Notes: generated by a model not told the origin, from the letters alone. A stretch of 64,000 nt of DNA from Streptomyces broussonetiae (GCF_009796285.1 NZ_CP047020.1:4464001-4528000), one strand, 5' to 3'. Shown: positions 41,668 through 50,925, counted from the first letter of the stretch. Program-made: numbers and translations.

Positions 41668-41953
41668 AGGTATCGCTTCTCTCCTACGCCGTCTCACGAG
41701 TGCGGCTGCCTCCGGCGGGCCGCCGACGGAGCGGACCGGGGGACCGCATCGACGTCATGCATCCGCGCGCTCGGGCGCACCTCTGCCATCCATTCTGCGT
41801 TATGGCTGAGATACGCACGCTACACCGAACAGGATTCGTCACCGCTACGCGGCATTCTCTCTCGCCCGCCCACCCGCCGGTAAGTGCCCCGTTCTCGGTC
41901 CGTGCGCCGCCGTGCGCGCCGTACCGCACTATCCGGCCGCTTCTCGGGGCACT

Positions 41954-43357
41954 ATGAAGCACGTGGCGACCGCGGACAGGCGTGGGGTTCGGGGCGGCGG
42001 TGCGAGCCGGGTCGGAGGCGCCGTCCGCTCCGTCGGCCGTGCCCTGCACTTCCCGGTCACCGGTACCGCACGCGGGATCCGCAAGGCCACGCACGCCCAG
42101 GGCGCGGGCGAGTCGGGGCTGGGCAAGCTGATCGAGCTGCACGCGGTGAACGGTGCCGGTGACGTGATGATCACCGTGGCGCTCGCCTCCACGGTGTTCT
42201 TCTCCGTGCCGACCGCCGAGGCGCGCGGCCGGGTCGCGCTGTACCTCGCCATCACGATGGCGCCCTTCACCGTCCTCGCCCCGGTCATCGGCCCCCTGCT
42301 CGACCGGCTGCCGCACGGGCGGCGCGCCGCGATGGCCGCCGCCATGCTGGCCCGGGCCCTGCTCGCGCTGATCATCTCGGGCGCGGTGGCGAGCGGCAGC
42401 CTGGAGCTGTATCCCGCCGCGCTGGGCGTGCTGGTGGCGTCGAAGGCGTACGGCGTGGTCAGAAGTGCCGTCGTACCGCGGCTGCTGCCGCCCCGGTTCT
42501 CGCTCGTGAAGGCCAACTCCCGGGTCACCCTGGCCGGGCTACTGGCCACCGGGGCCGCCGCGCCGATCGCGGCGGGGCTGCACAAGGTGGGCGATCCATG
42601 GCCGCTCTACGGCGCCTTCGTGATCTTCGTCGCGGGCACGGTCCTGTCGTTCACCCTGCCGCCCAAGGTCGACTCGGCCAAGGGCGAGGACGTGGCGCTG
42701 CTCGCGGCCGGCGCGGAGCATCTGCGCGGGCCGCGCAGGAAGGAGCAGGCGAAACGGCCGGGGCTGCGGACCGTGGGGCCGGCCGTGACCCACGCGCTCG
42801 GCGCCAACGCCGCCCTGCGCTGTCTGTCCGGATTTCTGATCTTCTTCCTCGCCTTCCTGCTCCGCGAGCACCCGCTGACCGGGGAGAGCGCCGCGGTCTC
42901 GCTGGGGATAGTCGGTGTCGCCGCGGGGACGGGCAACGCGCTCGGCACGGCCGTGGGGAACTGGCTGAGATCGCGCGCTCCGGAGATCATCATCGTGACC
43001 GTCGTCGCGGTGGTGCTCGGTACGGCGCTCGTGGCCGCCGTGTTCTTCGGCGCGTTGCTGGTGGCCTGTCTCGCCGCGGTCGCCGGGTTCGCCCAGGCGC
43101 TGGCCAAGCTGGCCCTGGACGCGCTGATCCAGCGGGACGTGCCGGAGCAGGTGCGCACCTCGGCGTTCGCGCGCTCGGAGACCCTGCTCCAGATGGCCTG
43201 GGTGTTCGGCGGCGCCGTCGGCATCGTGCTGCCGCTCAACGGCACCGTCGGCCTGTTCATCGGCGCCGCGTTCGTGGCCGTCGGCTGGCTGGCCACCCTC
43301 AGGGGACTGCTCGCCTCGGCCCGGCACGGCGGCCGTCCCCGGACCCGCGTGGTCTGA
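41954..43357 (+). CDS. MFS-type membrane transporter
   Basis: A 467-aa membrane protein with about 12 hydrophobic segments beginning near residue 60. A basic N-terminal tail (RRGVRGGGASR, GTARGIRKATH) precedes TM1 (AVNGAGDVMITVALASTVFF); GPLLDRLPHGRR is the cytosolic loop after TM2 and ALAKLALDALIQRDVPEQVRTSAFARSET is a conserved later loop. This looks like an actinobacterial MFS subgroup of unknown substrate. No clear ribosome binding site precedes the ATG, so a leaderless start is possible. Confidence 0.85.
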   Translation: MKHVATADRRGVRGGGASRVGGAVRSVGRALHFPVTGTARGIRKATHAQGAGESGLGKLIELHAVNGAGDVMITVALASTVFFSVPTAEARGRVALYLAITMAPFTVLAPVIGPLLDRLPHGRRAAMAAAMLARALLALIISGAVASGSLELYPAALGVLVASKAYGVVRSAVVPRLLPPRFSLVKANSRVTLAGLLATGAAAPIAAGLHKVGDPWPLYGAFVIFVAGTVLSFTLPPKVDSAKGEDVALLAAGAEHLRGPRRKEQAKRPGLRTVGPAVTHALGANAALRCLSGFLIFFLAFLLREHPLTGESAAVSLGIVGVAAGTGNALGTAVGNWLRSRAPEIIIVTVVAVVLGTALVAAVFFGALLVACLAAVAGFAQALAKLALDALIQRDVPEQVRTSAFARSETLLQMAWVFGGAVGIVLPLNGTVGLFIGAAFVAVGWLATLRGLLASARHGGRPRTRVV

Positions 43358-43486
43358 CGCGCCCGGCGTCCGCCACCACCCGCCCGGCATAACGATGCGG
43401 ACACGGCCTCCCCGGCCGCAGGCACACCTGGCGTAACGAACCGGGCACGCCGCACCCCACGTGGGCGGACGGCTCGGGACGCCCGA

Positions 43487-43492
43487 TAACCT
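43487..43492 (+). promoter_or_regulatory. -10 element of DUF2771-mqnB-mqnD operon
   Basis: TAACCT, 6 nt, then the ATG of the lipoprotein gene; no ribosome binding site. Confidence 0.45.
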
Positions 43493-43498
43493 TCGGCC

Positions 43499-43978
43499 AT
43501 GACCACGCTGCAATCCGCTGTGCGACGCCGCCGCGCCGTCGCCGCTGCCGGCGCCGTTTCCGCTGGACTGCTCCTGCTCTCGGCCTGTGAGAAACCGACG
43601 CCGGTCGCGACGATCACCGTCGGCCGAAGCTCGGTCAACTCCGAGGCCCTCTGCTACAACGACGGCAACGCGCTGGACGCCAACTCGCTGGCGAAGTGCG
43701 CCAAGAAGGTGAACGACGTCAAGTCGATCACGGTGGACACGGACGACACGGTCCGCTTCGGTGTCGACCCGAAGATCGCGGACGCCGGCTGGGTCATCCT
43801 GGTGAACGGCCGCCAGTTCACCGACTCCAGCAAGAAGACGTACCGCACGATCCCGGGCAGCGCGTTCTTCAACGCCCAGTACGGCACCCAGGGCGACACC
43901 AACACGGTCTCCATCCAGATGGGAACCAGCAGCCCGGGCAAGGGCCTGTGGTCCTTCAAGCTGAAGAAGGCGTCCTGA
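43499..43978 (+). CDS. DUF2771 lipoprotein
   Basis: A 159-aa lipoprotein with a signal peptide (RRRRAVAAAG, hydrophobic core) and lipobox LLSAC (Cys30). The mature part has a Cys pair (ALCYNDG, AKCAKK) and beta-rich sequence (TVRFGVDPKIADAGWVIL, FFNAQYGTQGDTNTVSIQM) fitting DUF2771. The function is unknown. The ATG is 6 nt behind TAACCT, so the mRNA is probably leaderless. Its TGA overlaps the start codon of mqnB, suggesting an operon with the two menaquinone genes. Confidence 0.85.
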   Translation: MTTLQSAVRRRRAVAAAGAVSAGLLLLSACEKPTPVATITVGRSSVNSEALCYNDGNALDANSLAKCAKKVNDVKSITVDTDDTVRFGVDPKIADAGWVILVNGRQFTDSSKKTYRTIPGSAFFNAQYGTQGDTNTVSIQMGTSSPGKGLWSFKLKKAS

Positions 43979-44751
43979 CCACGTCTTCCCCACGTGTCCT
44001 CGTAGCCACCGCGGTACCCGCCGAACGGGACGCGGTGGCACGGGCGTTCTCCGGAGCCGGCACGAAGGCCGGGGCCGGGACGGGCCTCGAAGGCCTCACG
44101 GAGATACGGCTGCCCGGCGCGGCCGTGTGCCGCGCTGCCGCCGGCTGGGATCTGCTCGCCGCCGGGGTCGGCCCGGCCCGTGCCGCCGCCTCCGCCGCGG
44201 CCGCCCTCACCGCCGCCGCCCTCGACGGCACCCCCTACGACCTGGTCGTCTCGGCCGGGATCGGCGGCGGCTTCGCGCCGCACGCGCCCGTCGGCTCGCT
44301 CGTCGTCGCCGACGCGATCACCGTGGCGGACCTGGGCGCCGAGACCGCCGACGGCTTCCTCGCCGTCACCGAACTGGGCTTCGGCACCGTCACCCATCGC
44401 ACGCCGGAATCACTCGTGCGGGTCGCGTCCGCGGCCACCGGCGCCCGTACCGGCCCGATCCTCACCGTCTCCACCGTCACCGGCACCGCCGCCCGCGCCG
44501 ACGCCCTGCGCGCCCGGCACCCCGGCGCGCTCGCCGAGGGCATGGAGGGATTCGGCATCGCGGAGGCCGCCGCCGCGCACGGGGTGCCGGTGCTGGAGAT
44601 CCGCGCGATCTCCAACCCGGTCGGCCCACGCGACCGCGCCGCGTGGCGCATCGGCGACGCGCTCACCGCACTCACCGCAGCGTTCGGGAACCTCGCCCCC
44701 GTACTGGAGAGTTGGAACGCACATGACGCACACGACGCACACGACCGGTGA
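43975..44751 (+). CDS. mqnB: Futalosine hydrolase, probable CTG start
   Basis: A 258-aa nucleosidase releasing hypoxanthine from futalosine in the futalosine route to menaquinone. It is homologous to MTA/SAH nucleosidases: RVLVATAVPAERDAV at the N-terminus, VVSAGIGGGFAP near 92, and EGMEGFGIAEAA near 190 with the catalytic acid region. The conserved N-terminus has no ATG, GTG or TTG in frame before residue 20. The natural candidate is a CTG at 43975 overlapping the preceding TGA (CTGA) with GAAGG 6 nt upstream, replacing the usual GTGA/ATGA overlap. The C-terminus is a short HDAHDAHD repeat encoded in the region that overlaps mqnD. Confidence 0.9.
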   Translation: MTTSSPRVLVATAVPAERDAVARAFSGAGTKAGAGTGLEGLTEIRLPGAAVCRAAAGWDLLAAGVGPARAAASAAAALTAAALDGTPYDLVVSAGIGGGFAPHAPVGSLVVADAITVADLGAETADGFLAVTELGFGTVTHRTPESLVRVASAATGARTGPILTVSTVTGTAARADALRARHPGALAEGMEGFGIAEAAAAHGVPVLEIRAISNPVGPRDRAAWRIGDALTALTAAFGNLAPVLESWNAHDAHDAHDR

Positions 44752-45589
44752 GCCTGTGAAGATCGCGTACTCCCCCTGCCCGAACGACACCTTCGTCTTC
44801 GACGCCCTCGCCCACGGCCGCGTCCCCGGCGCCCCCGCGCTCGACGTGACCTTCGCCGACATCGACATCACCAACGGCATGGCGGAGCGCGGCGAGTTCG
44901 ACGTGCTGAAGGTGTCGTACGCCGTCCTGCCGTACGTCCTCGGCGAGTACGCGCTGCTGCCGTGCGGCGGTGCGCTGGGCCGCGGCTGCGGGCCGCTGGT
45001 GCTCACCCGCGAGGAGGGCGTCGATCTGACGGGCCGTACGGTCGCGGTGCCCAGTGAGAAGTCGACCGCCTATCTCCTCTTCCGCCTCTGGGCGGCCGAC
45101 ACGCTCCCCGCAGGGGTCGGCGAGATCGTCGTCATGCCGTTCCACGAGATCATGCCGGCCGTGCGGGACGGCAAGGTGGACGCCGGACTGGTCATCCACG
45201 AGGCCCGCTTCACGTACCAGAACTACGGGCTGCACAAGCTCGCCGACATGGGCGAGCACTGGGAGCGGACCACCGGGCTGCCGATCCCGCTGGGCGCGAT
45301 CATCGCCAAGCGCTCGCTGGGCGAGGAGGCGCTCACCCGGCTCGCCGACGCCATCCGCGCCTCCGTACGGGCCGCCTGGGACGACCCCGAGGTCTCCAGG
45401 CCGTACGTCATGGAGCACGCCCAGGAGATGGACCCGGCCGTGGCGGACCAGCACATCGGGCTGTACGTCAACGAGTTCACCGCCGACCTCGGCGAGGACG
45501 GCTACGCGGCGATCCGCGGACTGCTCACACGCGCGGCGGCCGAGGGGCTGCTGCCGCCCCTCGGCCCGGATGCGCTCGCTTTCCCCTGA
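44723..45589 (+). CDS. mqnD: 1,4-dihydroxy-6-naphthoate synthase
   Basis: A 288-aa enzyme of the futalosine pathway, converting cyclic dehypoxanthinyl futalosine to 1,4-dihydroxy-6-naphthoate. It has a periplasmic-binding-protein-like fold with KIAYSPCPNDTFVFDALAHG at the start, DIDITNGMAERGEFDVLKVSYAVLPYV, PSEKSTAYLLFRLW, HEARFTYQNYGL near 150 and PLGAIIAKRSL. I start at the ATG at 44723; a GTG at 44756 (VKIAYSP) is an alternative that starts after the mqnB stop. The gene overlaps mqnB by 29 nt. Converges with the cold-shock-domain gene 6 nt away. Confidence 0.93.
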   Translation: MTHTTHTTGEPVKIAYSPCPNDTFVFDALAHGRVPGAPALDVTFADIDITNGMAERGEFDVLKVSYAVLPYVLGEYALLPCGGALGRGCGPLVLTREEGVDLTGRTVAVPSEKSTAYLLFRLWAADTLPAGVGEIVVMPFHEIMPAVRDGKVDAGLVIHEARFTYQNYGLHKLADMGEHWERTTGLPIPLGAIIAKRSLGEEALTRLADAIRASVRAAWDDPEVSRPYVMEHAQEMDPAVADQHIGLYVNEFTADLGEDGYAAIRGLLTRAAAEGLLPPLGPDALAFP

Positions 45590-45595
45590 CGGGTC

Positions 45596-45979
45596 CTAGA
45601 CGTCCAGCTGGTCGGCGACCGCCCGCAGCAGGCCGGCGATCTTCTTGCCGGAGGCCTTGTCCGGGTAACGGCCCTTCTCGAGCATCGGCGTGATGTTCTC
45701 GAGAAGGGTCGTCAGGTCCTGCACGATCGAGGCCAGCTCGTCGGGCTTCTTGCGCTGGGCGGCGGCGACGGACGGCGTCGGGTCGAGCACAGTCACCGAA
45801 AGTGCCTGGTCACCGCGCTGACCGGCGACAACGCCGAACTCCACGCGCTGTCCCGGCTTGAGTACGTCGACTCCGGCGGGGAGAACCGAGGAATGGACGA
45901 AGACGTCACCGCCGTCGTCGCGGGAGAGAAAGCCGAAGCCCTTCTCGCTGTTGAACCACTTGACCTTGCCGGTAGGCAC
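45596..45979 (-). CDS. Cold-shock-domain protein with helical C-terminal extension
   Basis: 127 aa. Residues 1-66 are a cold-shock domain with RNP1 KGFGFL (13-18) and RNP2 VFVHSS (26-31), binding single-stranded RNA or DNA. Instead of ending near 67 residues the protein continues with a helical tail (ELASIVQDLTTLLENITPMLEK, KKIAGLLRAVADQLDV). That makes it about twice a CspA; such two-part forms are known in actinobacteria. The GTG start has GAGGAC 6-7 nt upstream. Confidence 0.92.
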   Translation of the reverse strand: MPTGKVKWFNSEKGFGFLSRDDGGDVFVHSSVLPAGVDVLKPGQRVEFGVVAGQRGDQALSVTVLDPTPSVAAAQRKKPDELASIVQDLTTLLENITPMLEKGRYPDKASGKKIAGLLRAVADQLDV

Positions 45980-46143
45980 GTCTGTCCTCGTCCTCGTATG
46001 TCGTCGGGAAAACTACTCAGGAAACGGCTCTTGATAGCACTGGAGCGGGTCGACCGTGACCCGCCCATACCAAGCGCTACCAAGGCTAATGGTCTTCCAG
46101 CGGGTGACAAGACGTCCCCCGGTTGTTCTCTGCGGCTGGGAAC

Positions 46144-46149
46144 TACCCT
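46144..46149 (+). promoter_or_regulatory. -10 element of small membrane protein gene
   Basis: TACCCT, 6 nt, then GTG; no ribosome binding site. Confidence 0.5.
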
Positions 46150-46155
46150 GGTCCG

Positions 46156-46410
46156 GTGCGTGACAAAACCCAAACGAATTCCGCCGCACCCGGTGACCGA
46201 CTGATCCGCACCGGTGCCATCGTCTTCTTCATCGGTGCCCTGGCCACCCTCGTCACGGTGGCTCCGCTGTTCCTCGGCGCCAAGCCATTTCCGACATACA
46301 TGTACCTGTTGAGCATGCTCATGGGCGTCGGTTTCGTGCTCGCGGGCGCCGGGGTGCTCGTGTCGGTGACGGCCGGACGGCGTCAGGCGCGGGCCGCCGC
46401 CGAGCGGTAG
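46156..46410 (+). CDS. 84-aa two-TM membrane protein
   Basis: A small membrane protein: polar start (VRDKTQTNSAAPGDRL), TM1 about 20-42 (TGAIVFFIGALATLVTVAPLF), a short loop (GAKPFPTYMY) and TM2 about 52-74, then RRQARAAAER. Both termini should be cytosolic. Unknown function. The GTG follows a TACCCT by 6 nt, so it is probably leaderless. The 3' end overlaps the HAD gene on the other strand by 28 nt. Confidence 0.75.
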   Translation: MRDKTQTNSAAPGDRLIRTGAIVFFIGALATLVTVAPLFLGAKPFPTYMYLLSMLMGVGFVLAGAGVLVSVTAGRRQARAAAER

Positions 46411-47012
46411 CCCGCGAGCCAGCCCGGGAACGCCTGCAGGTCGTCCAGCACGACACCCGCTCCGGCCGCGCGCAGTTCGTCGGCCGGACAGGGGCCGGTG
46501 GCCACGGCGACGGACAGGGCACCCGCCGTGCGGGCCCCGCGCACGTCGCCGACGTGGTCGCCGACGTACACGGTGGCGCCGTACTCGCGCAGCGCCTGCG
46601 CCTTCTGCTCGGCCCACAGGTCACCCACGACCACGTCGGGCTCGATGCCGAGGTGCGCCAGGTGCAGCTTGGCGTTCGGCTCGTACTTCGCCGTGACGAC
46701 CATGGTCCGCCCGCCGGCCGCCCGCACCGCGGCCATGGCCTCACGGGCGCCGGCCATGGCGGGGGTCGCGGCGATGGCGATCGTCGGGTACATCTCCCGG
46801 TACAGGTCGGCCATCGCGGGGATCTGCTCCTCGGGGTACCAGTTGACCAGCTCTTCCACGAGCGGCGGCCCCAGCCGCGTCACCGCCAGATCGGCGTCGA
46901 TGTACGTCCCCGTCCGCTCCGACAGGGCCAGGTAGCAGGCGTGGATGCCCGGGCGGGAGTCGATGAGGGTCATGTCGAGGTCGAAACCGACGGTGAAAGT
47001 CATATGCGCCAT
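46383..47012 (-). CDS. HAD-family hydrolase (phosphoglycolate phosphatase-like)
   Basis: A 209-aa phosphatase. Motif I is DLDMTLIDS (Asp11 and Asp13), motif II VVTAKYE near residue 110, a Lys in WAEQKAQALRE for motif III, and motif IV VGDHVGDVRGA near 160. A helical cap (residues 20-85) suggests subclass I. The substrate is unknown. The ATG at 47012 (MAHMTF) is preferred; the second ATG at 47003 is possible. Tail-to-tail overlap with the 84-aa membrane gene. Confidence 0.87.
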   Translation of the reverse strand: MAHMTFTVGFDLDMTLIDSRPGIHACYLALSERTGTYIDADLAVTRLGPPLVEELVNWYPEEQIPAMADLYREMYPTIAIAATPAMAGAREAMAAVRAAGGRTMVVTAKYEPNAKLHLAHLGIEPDVVVGDLWAEQKAQALREYGATVYVGDHVGDVRGARTAGALSVAVATGPCPADELRAAGAGVVLDDLQAFPGWLAGYRSAAARA

Positions 47013-47091
47013 TGTGCCGGGTGCCTCCCGACGGGCCTGCGCCGCGCGGTTCCCCCCGCTCCTGCGGGGCGCTCTCCTCCTGCGGGGCGCT

Positions 47092-48162
47092 TCACCTCCG
47101 CCGCTGCGACCGCCACACCAGGTACAGCGCCGAGGCGATCGCCGCCCCCCTGACCACCCACGGCCAGGTCCCCGAGACCGCGTCCCCCATGTGCCCCTGA
47201 GCGATCGGCTGCCCCCAGCGCCCGCTGTCCCGCCCCCACAGCCACACCAGACCGGCCGCAACCGCCGTGCCGGGCAGGATCATCACCGCCGTCCTGGTCT
47301 CCGTGGGCGTCAGCCGCCTGGAGCCGTACGCGATCACCCAGCCGAGCAGCAGCGCGAACCAGTTCCCGAGCACCGCGCCCGCGACCAGCGCGGCGGCGGC
47401 CAGCAGCAGGAGGGGGTTGGTCCAGCCGGCGGCGGGGCGCGGCAGGAGGCGGCGGCGCCGGGCGGGCTCGGCCTCGACTGCGTCCGCCTCCGGCTCGGCC
47501 GCGGACTCCGGCGCCGCCGCCTGCCCGGTGCTCTGCGTCTGCTTCGGCTCCGTCTCCCCCGGCGGGCGCCTGAGCAGTTCCGGGATCTCCACACCGCCGA
47601 CGAACCCCGGCACCGAGTCGGTCTCGGCCCCGCCGCCGAAGGGACCGCCGCCGAGCCGCCACCAGTCGGGGCGGGTCGCGCTGTCACCGAGTTCGTGGGC
47701 GGCGGCGAGATGCGGCGGGGACGGTGCGTCGCGCGGGACGGCGGGTCCGGGCTCGGGGTCGGCGGGGCGCTGGCGGGGGACGACCCGGCGCAGGCCCTTG
47801 GGCCGTTCCCGGCCCTCGGTGTCCGCCCGCCCCGGCTTGCGCCCGCGTGCCGCGGGCCCTGCGGAAGGCTCGGGCCGTACGGGCTGTTCGGGCACGGCGG
47901 CGGACGACTGCGGGAACCGGCCAAGGGTGCCGGAGGTGCCGCCCGCCGCCTCCACGACCTCGTCCGGGCTGCCCAGCCGTTCCAGGATGCGGCGGACGGC
48001 GGCGGGAGAGTCCACCGTCACCTTGGCCCGGTGCCGGTCGATCTCGCCCCGCAGCTCGGACACGAGCCGCATCCGTGTGGACGACGGCAGCTGCCGCTGC
48101 TGAGCGATGTCCCCGACACGGCTCAGGTACTCGTAGACGACCTGGTCGCTCTCGATCCCCAA
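47092..48162 (-). CDS. Membrane protein with N-terminal helical domain and Pro-rich linker
   Basis: 356 aa. The N-terminal 75 residues (YEYLSRVGDIAQQRQLPSSTRMRLVSELRGEI, VRRILERLGSPDEVVEAAG) resemble the 'permease prefix'/HAAS-type helical domain found in front of membrane proteins and PadR-linked systems. A long disordered Pro/Arg/Glu linker (80-240) leads to four C-terminal TM segments (NPLLLLAAAALVAGAVLG onward). The function is unknown. A TTG start is chosen because GGAGGGG stands about 8 nt upstream. Confidence 0.75.
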   Translation of the reverse strand: MGIESDQVVYEYLSRVGDIAQQRQLPSSTRMRLVSELRGEIDRHRAKVTVDSPAAVRRILERLGSPDEVVEAAGGTSGTLGRFPQSSAAVPEQPVRPEPSAGPAARGRKPGRADTEGRERPKGLRRVVPRQRPADPEPGPAVPRDAPSPPHLAAAHELGDSATRPDWWRLGGGPFGGGAETDSVPGFVGGVEIPELLRRPPGETEPKQTQSTGQAAAPESAAEPEADAVEAEPARRRRLLPRPAAGWTNPLLLLAAAALVAGAVLGNWFALLLGWVIAYGSRRLTPTETRTAVMILPGTAVAAGLVWLWGRDSGRWGQPIAQGHMGDAVSGTWPWVVRGAAIASALYLVWRSQRRR

Positions 48163-48276
48163 CGGAAACCCCTCCGGGGCGACGGCGATGGAACCCCGTG
48201 AGGACGGTAGCGCAGAGCGGCGTCAAGAAGCCCGTGACCGGGGTCCGGTGGCAGGACCGCCGGGGACGGCACCCGC

Positions 48277-48282
48277 TACCGT
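48277..48282 (+). promoter_or_regulatory. -10 element of Helicase_C_3/WYL gene
   Basis: TACCGT, 7 nt, then ATG; no ribosome binding site. It is the same hexamer and spacing as at the P-type ATPase gene. Confidence 0.5.
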
Positions 48283-48289
48283 GGGTCAG

Positions 48290-50839
48290 ATGAGCCAAGC
48301 GGCCCACCCAGCTCCCCGTTCCCTGGCGGAAGCACTGCGCGCCAGGGACGACGCCTCGCTGTCCGCGCTCCTGCGCAGCCGGCCCGACCTCATCACGCCG
48401 GTCCCGACCGACCTCACCCAGCTGGCCACCCGCGCCGGCACCCGCGCCTCGGTGCTGCGCGCGCTGGAGCGGCTGGACCGGTTCGCGCTGCAGACGGCGG
48501 AGGCGCTGGCCGTGGCCCCGGACCCGGCGCCGTACGGCGCCCTGCACGGGCTGATGGCCGGTGACGCGGGCGACGAGACGGTGGCCGCGGCGCTGCCGCG
48601 TGCCCTCGCCACGCTGCGCGAGCAGGCGCTGGTCTGGGGTGACGACGAGCGGCTGCGGCTGGTCCGCACGGCCCGTGAACTCCTCGCGCCGTCCGCGCAG
48701 CACCCCTCCCCTACCGGGCTCGGGCCCTCCGTGCAGGAGGCGTCCTCGGGCATGTCGCCCGGCCGGATCCAGCAGATCGTGGCGACGGCCGGGCTGCCGT
48801 CGACGCACGACGCGGTGTCCGCCGTGGCCGCGCTCACCGCGCTGTTCGGCAACCGCAGGAAGATGGCGAAGCTGCTCGCCGGGGCCCCGGAGGGCGCCCG
48901 CGAGGTGCTCGACCGGCTGGTGTGGGGGCCGCCGTACGGGCAGGTCACCCCGGATCCGGCCGCACATCTGCGCTGGCTGCTCGACCGGGGCCTGCTGCTG
49001 CCGACCGCGCCCGGCACGGTCGTCCTGCCCCGCGAGGTGGCCCTGCGGCTGCGCGAAGGCCGCGCGCACCGAACGCCCGAGCCGCTGCCGCCGGCCGTGG
49101 AACCGGCGGCGGTCCACAGCCCGCAGGTGGTGGACGCGACGGCGGCCGGGCAGGCGTACACCGCGCTCGCGACCGTCGAGGAGCTGCTGAAGGACTGGGA
49201 CGAGGGCGGCCCGGCGGTGCTGCGGGCGGGCGGCCTGAGCGTGCGCGACCTCAAGCGCACGGCCGTCGCCCTGGACGTGGCGGAGCCGGTCGCCGCGTTC
49301 TGGGTGGAACTGGCGTACGCGGCCGGCCTGATCGCCTCCGACGGCGAGGCCGACGAGCGGTACGCGGCCACGCCCGCCTACGACGAGTGGCTGGAGCAGC
49401 CCGCCGCCGAGCGCTGGGCCCGGCTCGCCGAGACCTGGCTGGCGGTCACCCGGACGCCGGGGCTGGTGGGCGGGCGGGACGCGAAGGACCGTACGCTCTC
49501 CGCGCTCGGCCCGGGCCTGGACCGCTCGGCCGCCTCCGAGGTACGGCACCGGGTGCTGGTCCTGCTGGCCGGGCTGCCGACCGGCACGGCCCCGGACACC
49601 GGGTCGGTCCTGGCCCGGCTGCGCTGGGAACGGCCCCTGCGCGGCCCTCGGCACGACGGCGAGGAGGACCTGCGCTCCCGGCTGGCCCGCTGGACCCTGT
49701 CGGAGGCGGAGCTGCTGGGGATCACCGGCCGGGGCGCGCTGTCGGCACACGGCCGCACGCTGCTGGGCGCACCGACGGCGTCCGCGGCCACGGCGCCCGC
49801 GGACGAGGAGGCGGGCCCGGGCGCCAAGCTCCCGGTCCATCACCACCACGCGCCCGCTCCCGCCCCGCTCTCCGCCACGGAGCAGGCGGTGGCGACGGCC
49901 GCCGCCGCGCGCGTCCTCGCCCCGCTCCTGCCCGAACCCCTGGACCACGTCCTGCTCCAGGCCGACCTGACGGCGGTGGCGCCGGGACCGCTGCGGCGCC
50001 CGCTCGCCGACACGCTGGGTGTGCTCGCGGACGTCGAGTCGAAGGGCGGGGCGACGGTCTACCGCTTCACGCCCGCCTCGGTCCGCCGTGCCCTGGACGC
50101 CGGCCGCACCGCCACCGACCTGCACGCCTTCCTCGCCGAGCACTCCCGTACGCCGGTCCCGCAGCCGCTCGCGTACCTGATCGACGACGTGGCCCGCAGG
50201 CACGGTCATCTGCGGGTGGGCGCGGCCTCGGCGTACGTGCGCTGCGACGACGACACCCTGCTGAACGAGATCCTGGCCGACAAGCGCTCCGCCCCGCTGC
50301 GGCTGCGCCGGCTCGCGCCGACCGTGCTGGCCGCCCAGTCCGACCCGGCGGCGCTGCTGGAAGGGCTGCGCGCGATGGGCTACGCACCGGCCGCCGAGTC
50401 CGCCGAGGGCGACGTGCTGATCGCCCGCGCCCATGCCCACCGCACCCCGCCGCGCACCGCCCCCGAGCCGGTCCCGGACGGCCCGCCGCCGCCCGATGCC
50501 ACGCTTCTCACGGCGGCGATCCGGGCCATCCGGGCCGGTGACCTCGCCGCGACCACGCCGCGCAAACCCGCCGGGACGGCCGCCGGCGCCCCGCCGGCGG
50601 CCGGCGAGCTGCCCCGCACGTCCTCCGCGGAGACCCTGGCCACCATGCAGGCGGCCGTCCTGACCGGCGGCGCCCTGTGGATCGGCTACGTCAACGCCGA
50701 GGGCTCCGCCACCCAGCGCGTCATCGCCCCGGTCCGCGTCGAGGGCGGCTTCGTCACGGCGTACGACCACACGGCGGACGAGGTACGCACCTATCCCCTG
50801 CACCGGATCACGGGAGTGGCGGAGCTGGCGGAGGACTGA
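48290..50839 (+). CDS. Helicase-associated protein (Helicase_C_3-like with C-terminal WYL-like domain)
   Basis: An 849-aa soluble protein. The N-terminal half is helical with repeated winged-helix-like segments (RASVLRALERLDRFALQTAEALAV; ALATLREQALVWGDDERLRLV). Around 580-720 the segment LLQADLTAVAPGPLRRPLADTLGVLADVESKGGATVYRFTPASVRRALDAG fits the XPB/Ssl2-associated Helicase_C_3 family. The C-terminus (AAVLTGGALWIGYVNAEGSATQRVIAPVRV, YDHTADEVRTYPLHRITGV) is WYL-like, a ligand- or nucleic-acid-sensing fold. There is no Walker A. The XPB helicase gene follows 86 nt downstream on the same strand, so it is probably a partner or regulator of that helicase. The start is probably leaderless. Confidence 0.8.
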   Translation: MSQAAHPAPRSLAEALRARDDASLSALLRSRPDLITPVPTDLTQLATRAGTRASVLRALERLDRFALQTAEALAVAPDPAPYGALHGLMAGDAGDETVAAALPRALATLREQALVWGDDERLRLVRTARELLAPSAQHPSPTGLGPSVQEASSGMSPGRIQQIVATAGLPSTHDAVSAVAALTALFGNRRKMAKLLAGAPEGAREVLDRLVWGPPYGQVTPDPAAHLRWLLDRGLLLPTAPGTVVLPREVALRLREGRAHRTPEPLPPAVEPAAVHSPQVVDATAAGQAYTALATVEELLKDWDEGGPAVLRAGGLSVRDLKRTAVALDVAEPVAAFWVELAYAAGLIASDGEADERYAATPAYDEWLEQPAAERWARLAETWLAVTRTPGLVGGRDAKDRTLSALGPGLDRSAASEVRHRVLVLLAGLPTGTAPDTGSVLARLRWERPLRGPRHDGEEDLRSRLARWTLSEAELLGITGRGALSAHGRTLLGAPTASAATAPADEEAGPGAKLPVHHHHAPAPAPLSATEQAVATAAAARVLAPLLPEPLDHVLLQADLTAVAPGPLRRPLADTLGVLADVESKGGATVYRFTPASVRRALDAGRTATDLHAFLAEHSRTPVPQPLAYLIDDVARRHGHLRVGAASAYVRCDDDTLLNEILADKRSAPLRLRRLAPTVLAAQSDPAALLEGLRAMGYAPAAESAEGDVLIARAHAHRTPPRTAPEPVPDGPPPPDATLLTAAIRAIRAGDLAATTPRKPAGTAAGAPPAAGELPRTSSAETLATMQAAVLTGGALWIGYVNAEGSATQRVIAPVRVEGGFVTAYDHTADEVRTYPLHRITGVAELAED

Positions 50840-50925
50840 CCCGCTCACCGACCCGCTCGGGCGGCGGATGCGGCAGACTGGACGTTTGGCCGCAGTGAAG
50901 GCCGTAGTGGAAAGGTGTGCCGCCC

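Noticed and set aside
37516..41883. 1455-codon open frame on the plus strand
   Set aside because: It runs antisense through the sacsin-type ATPase and DUF3027 genes. It lacks any domain and is a product of high-GC codon bias on the opposite strand.
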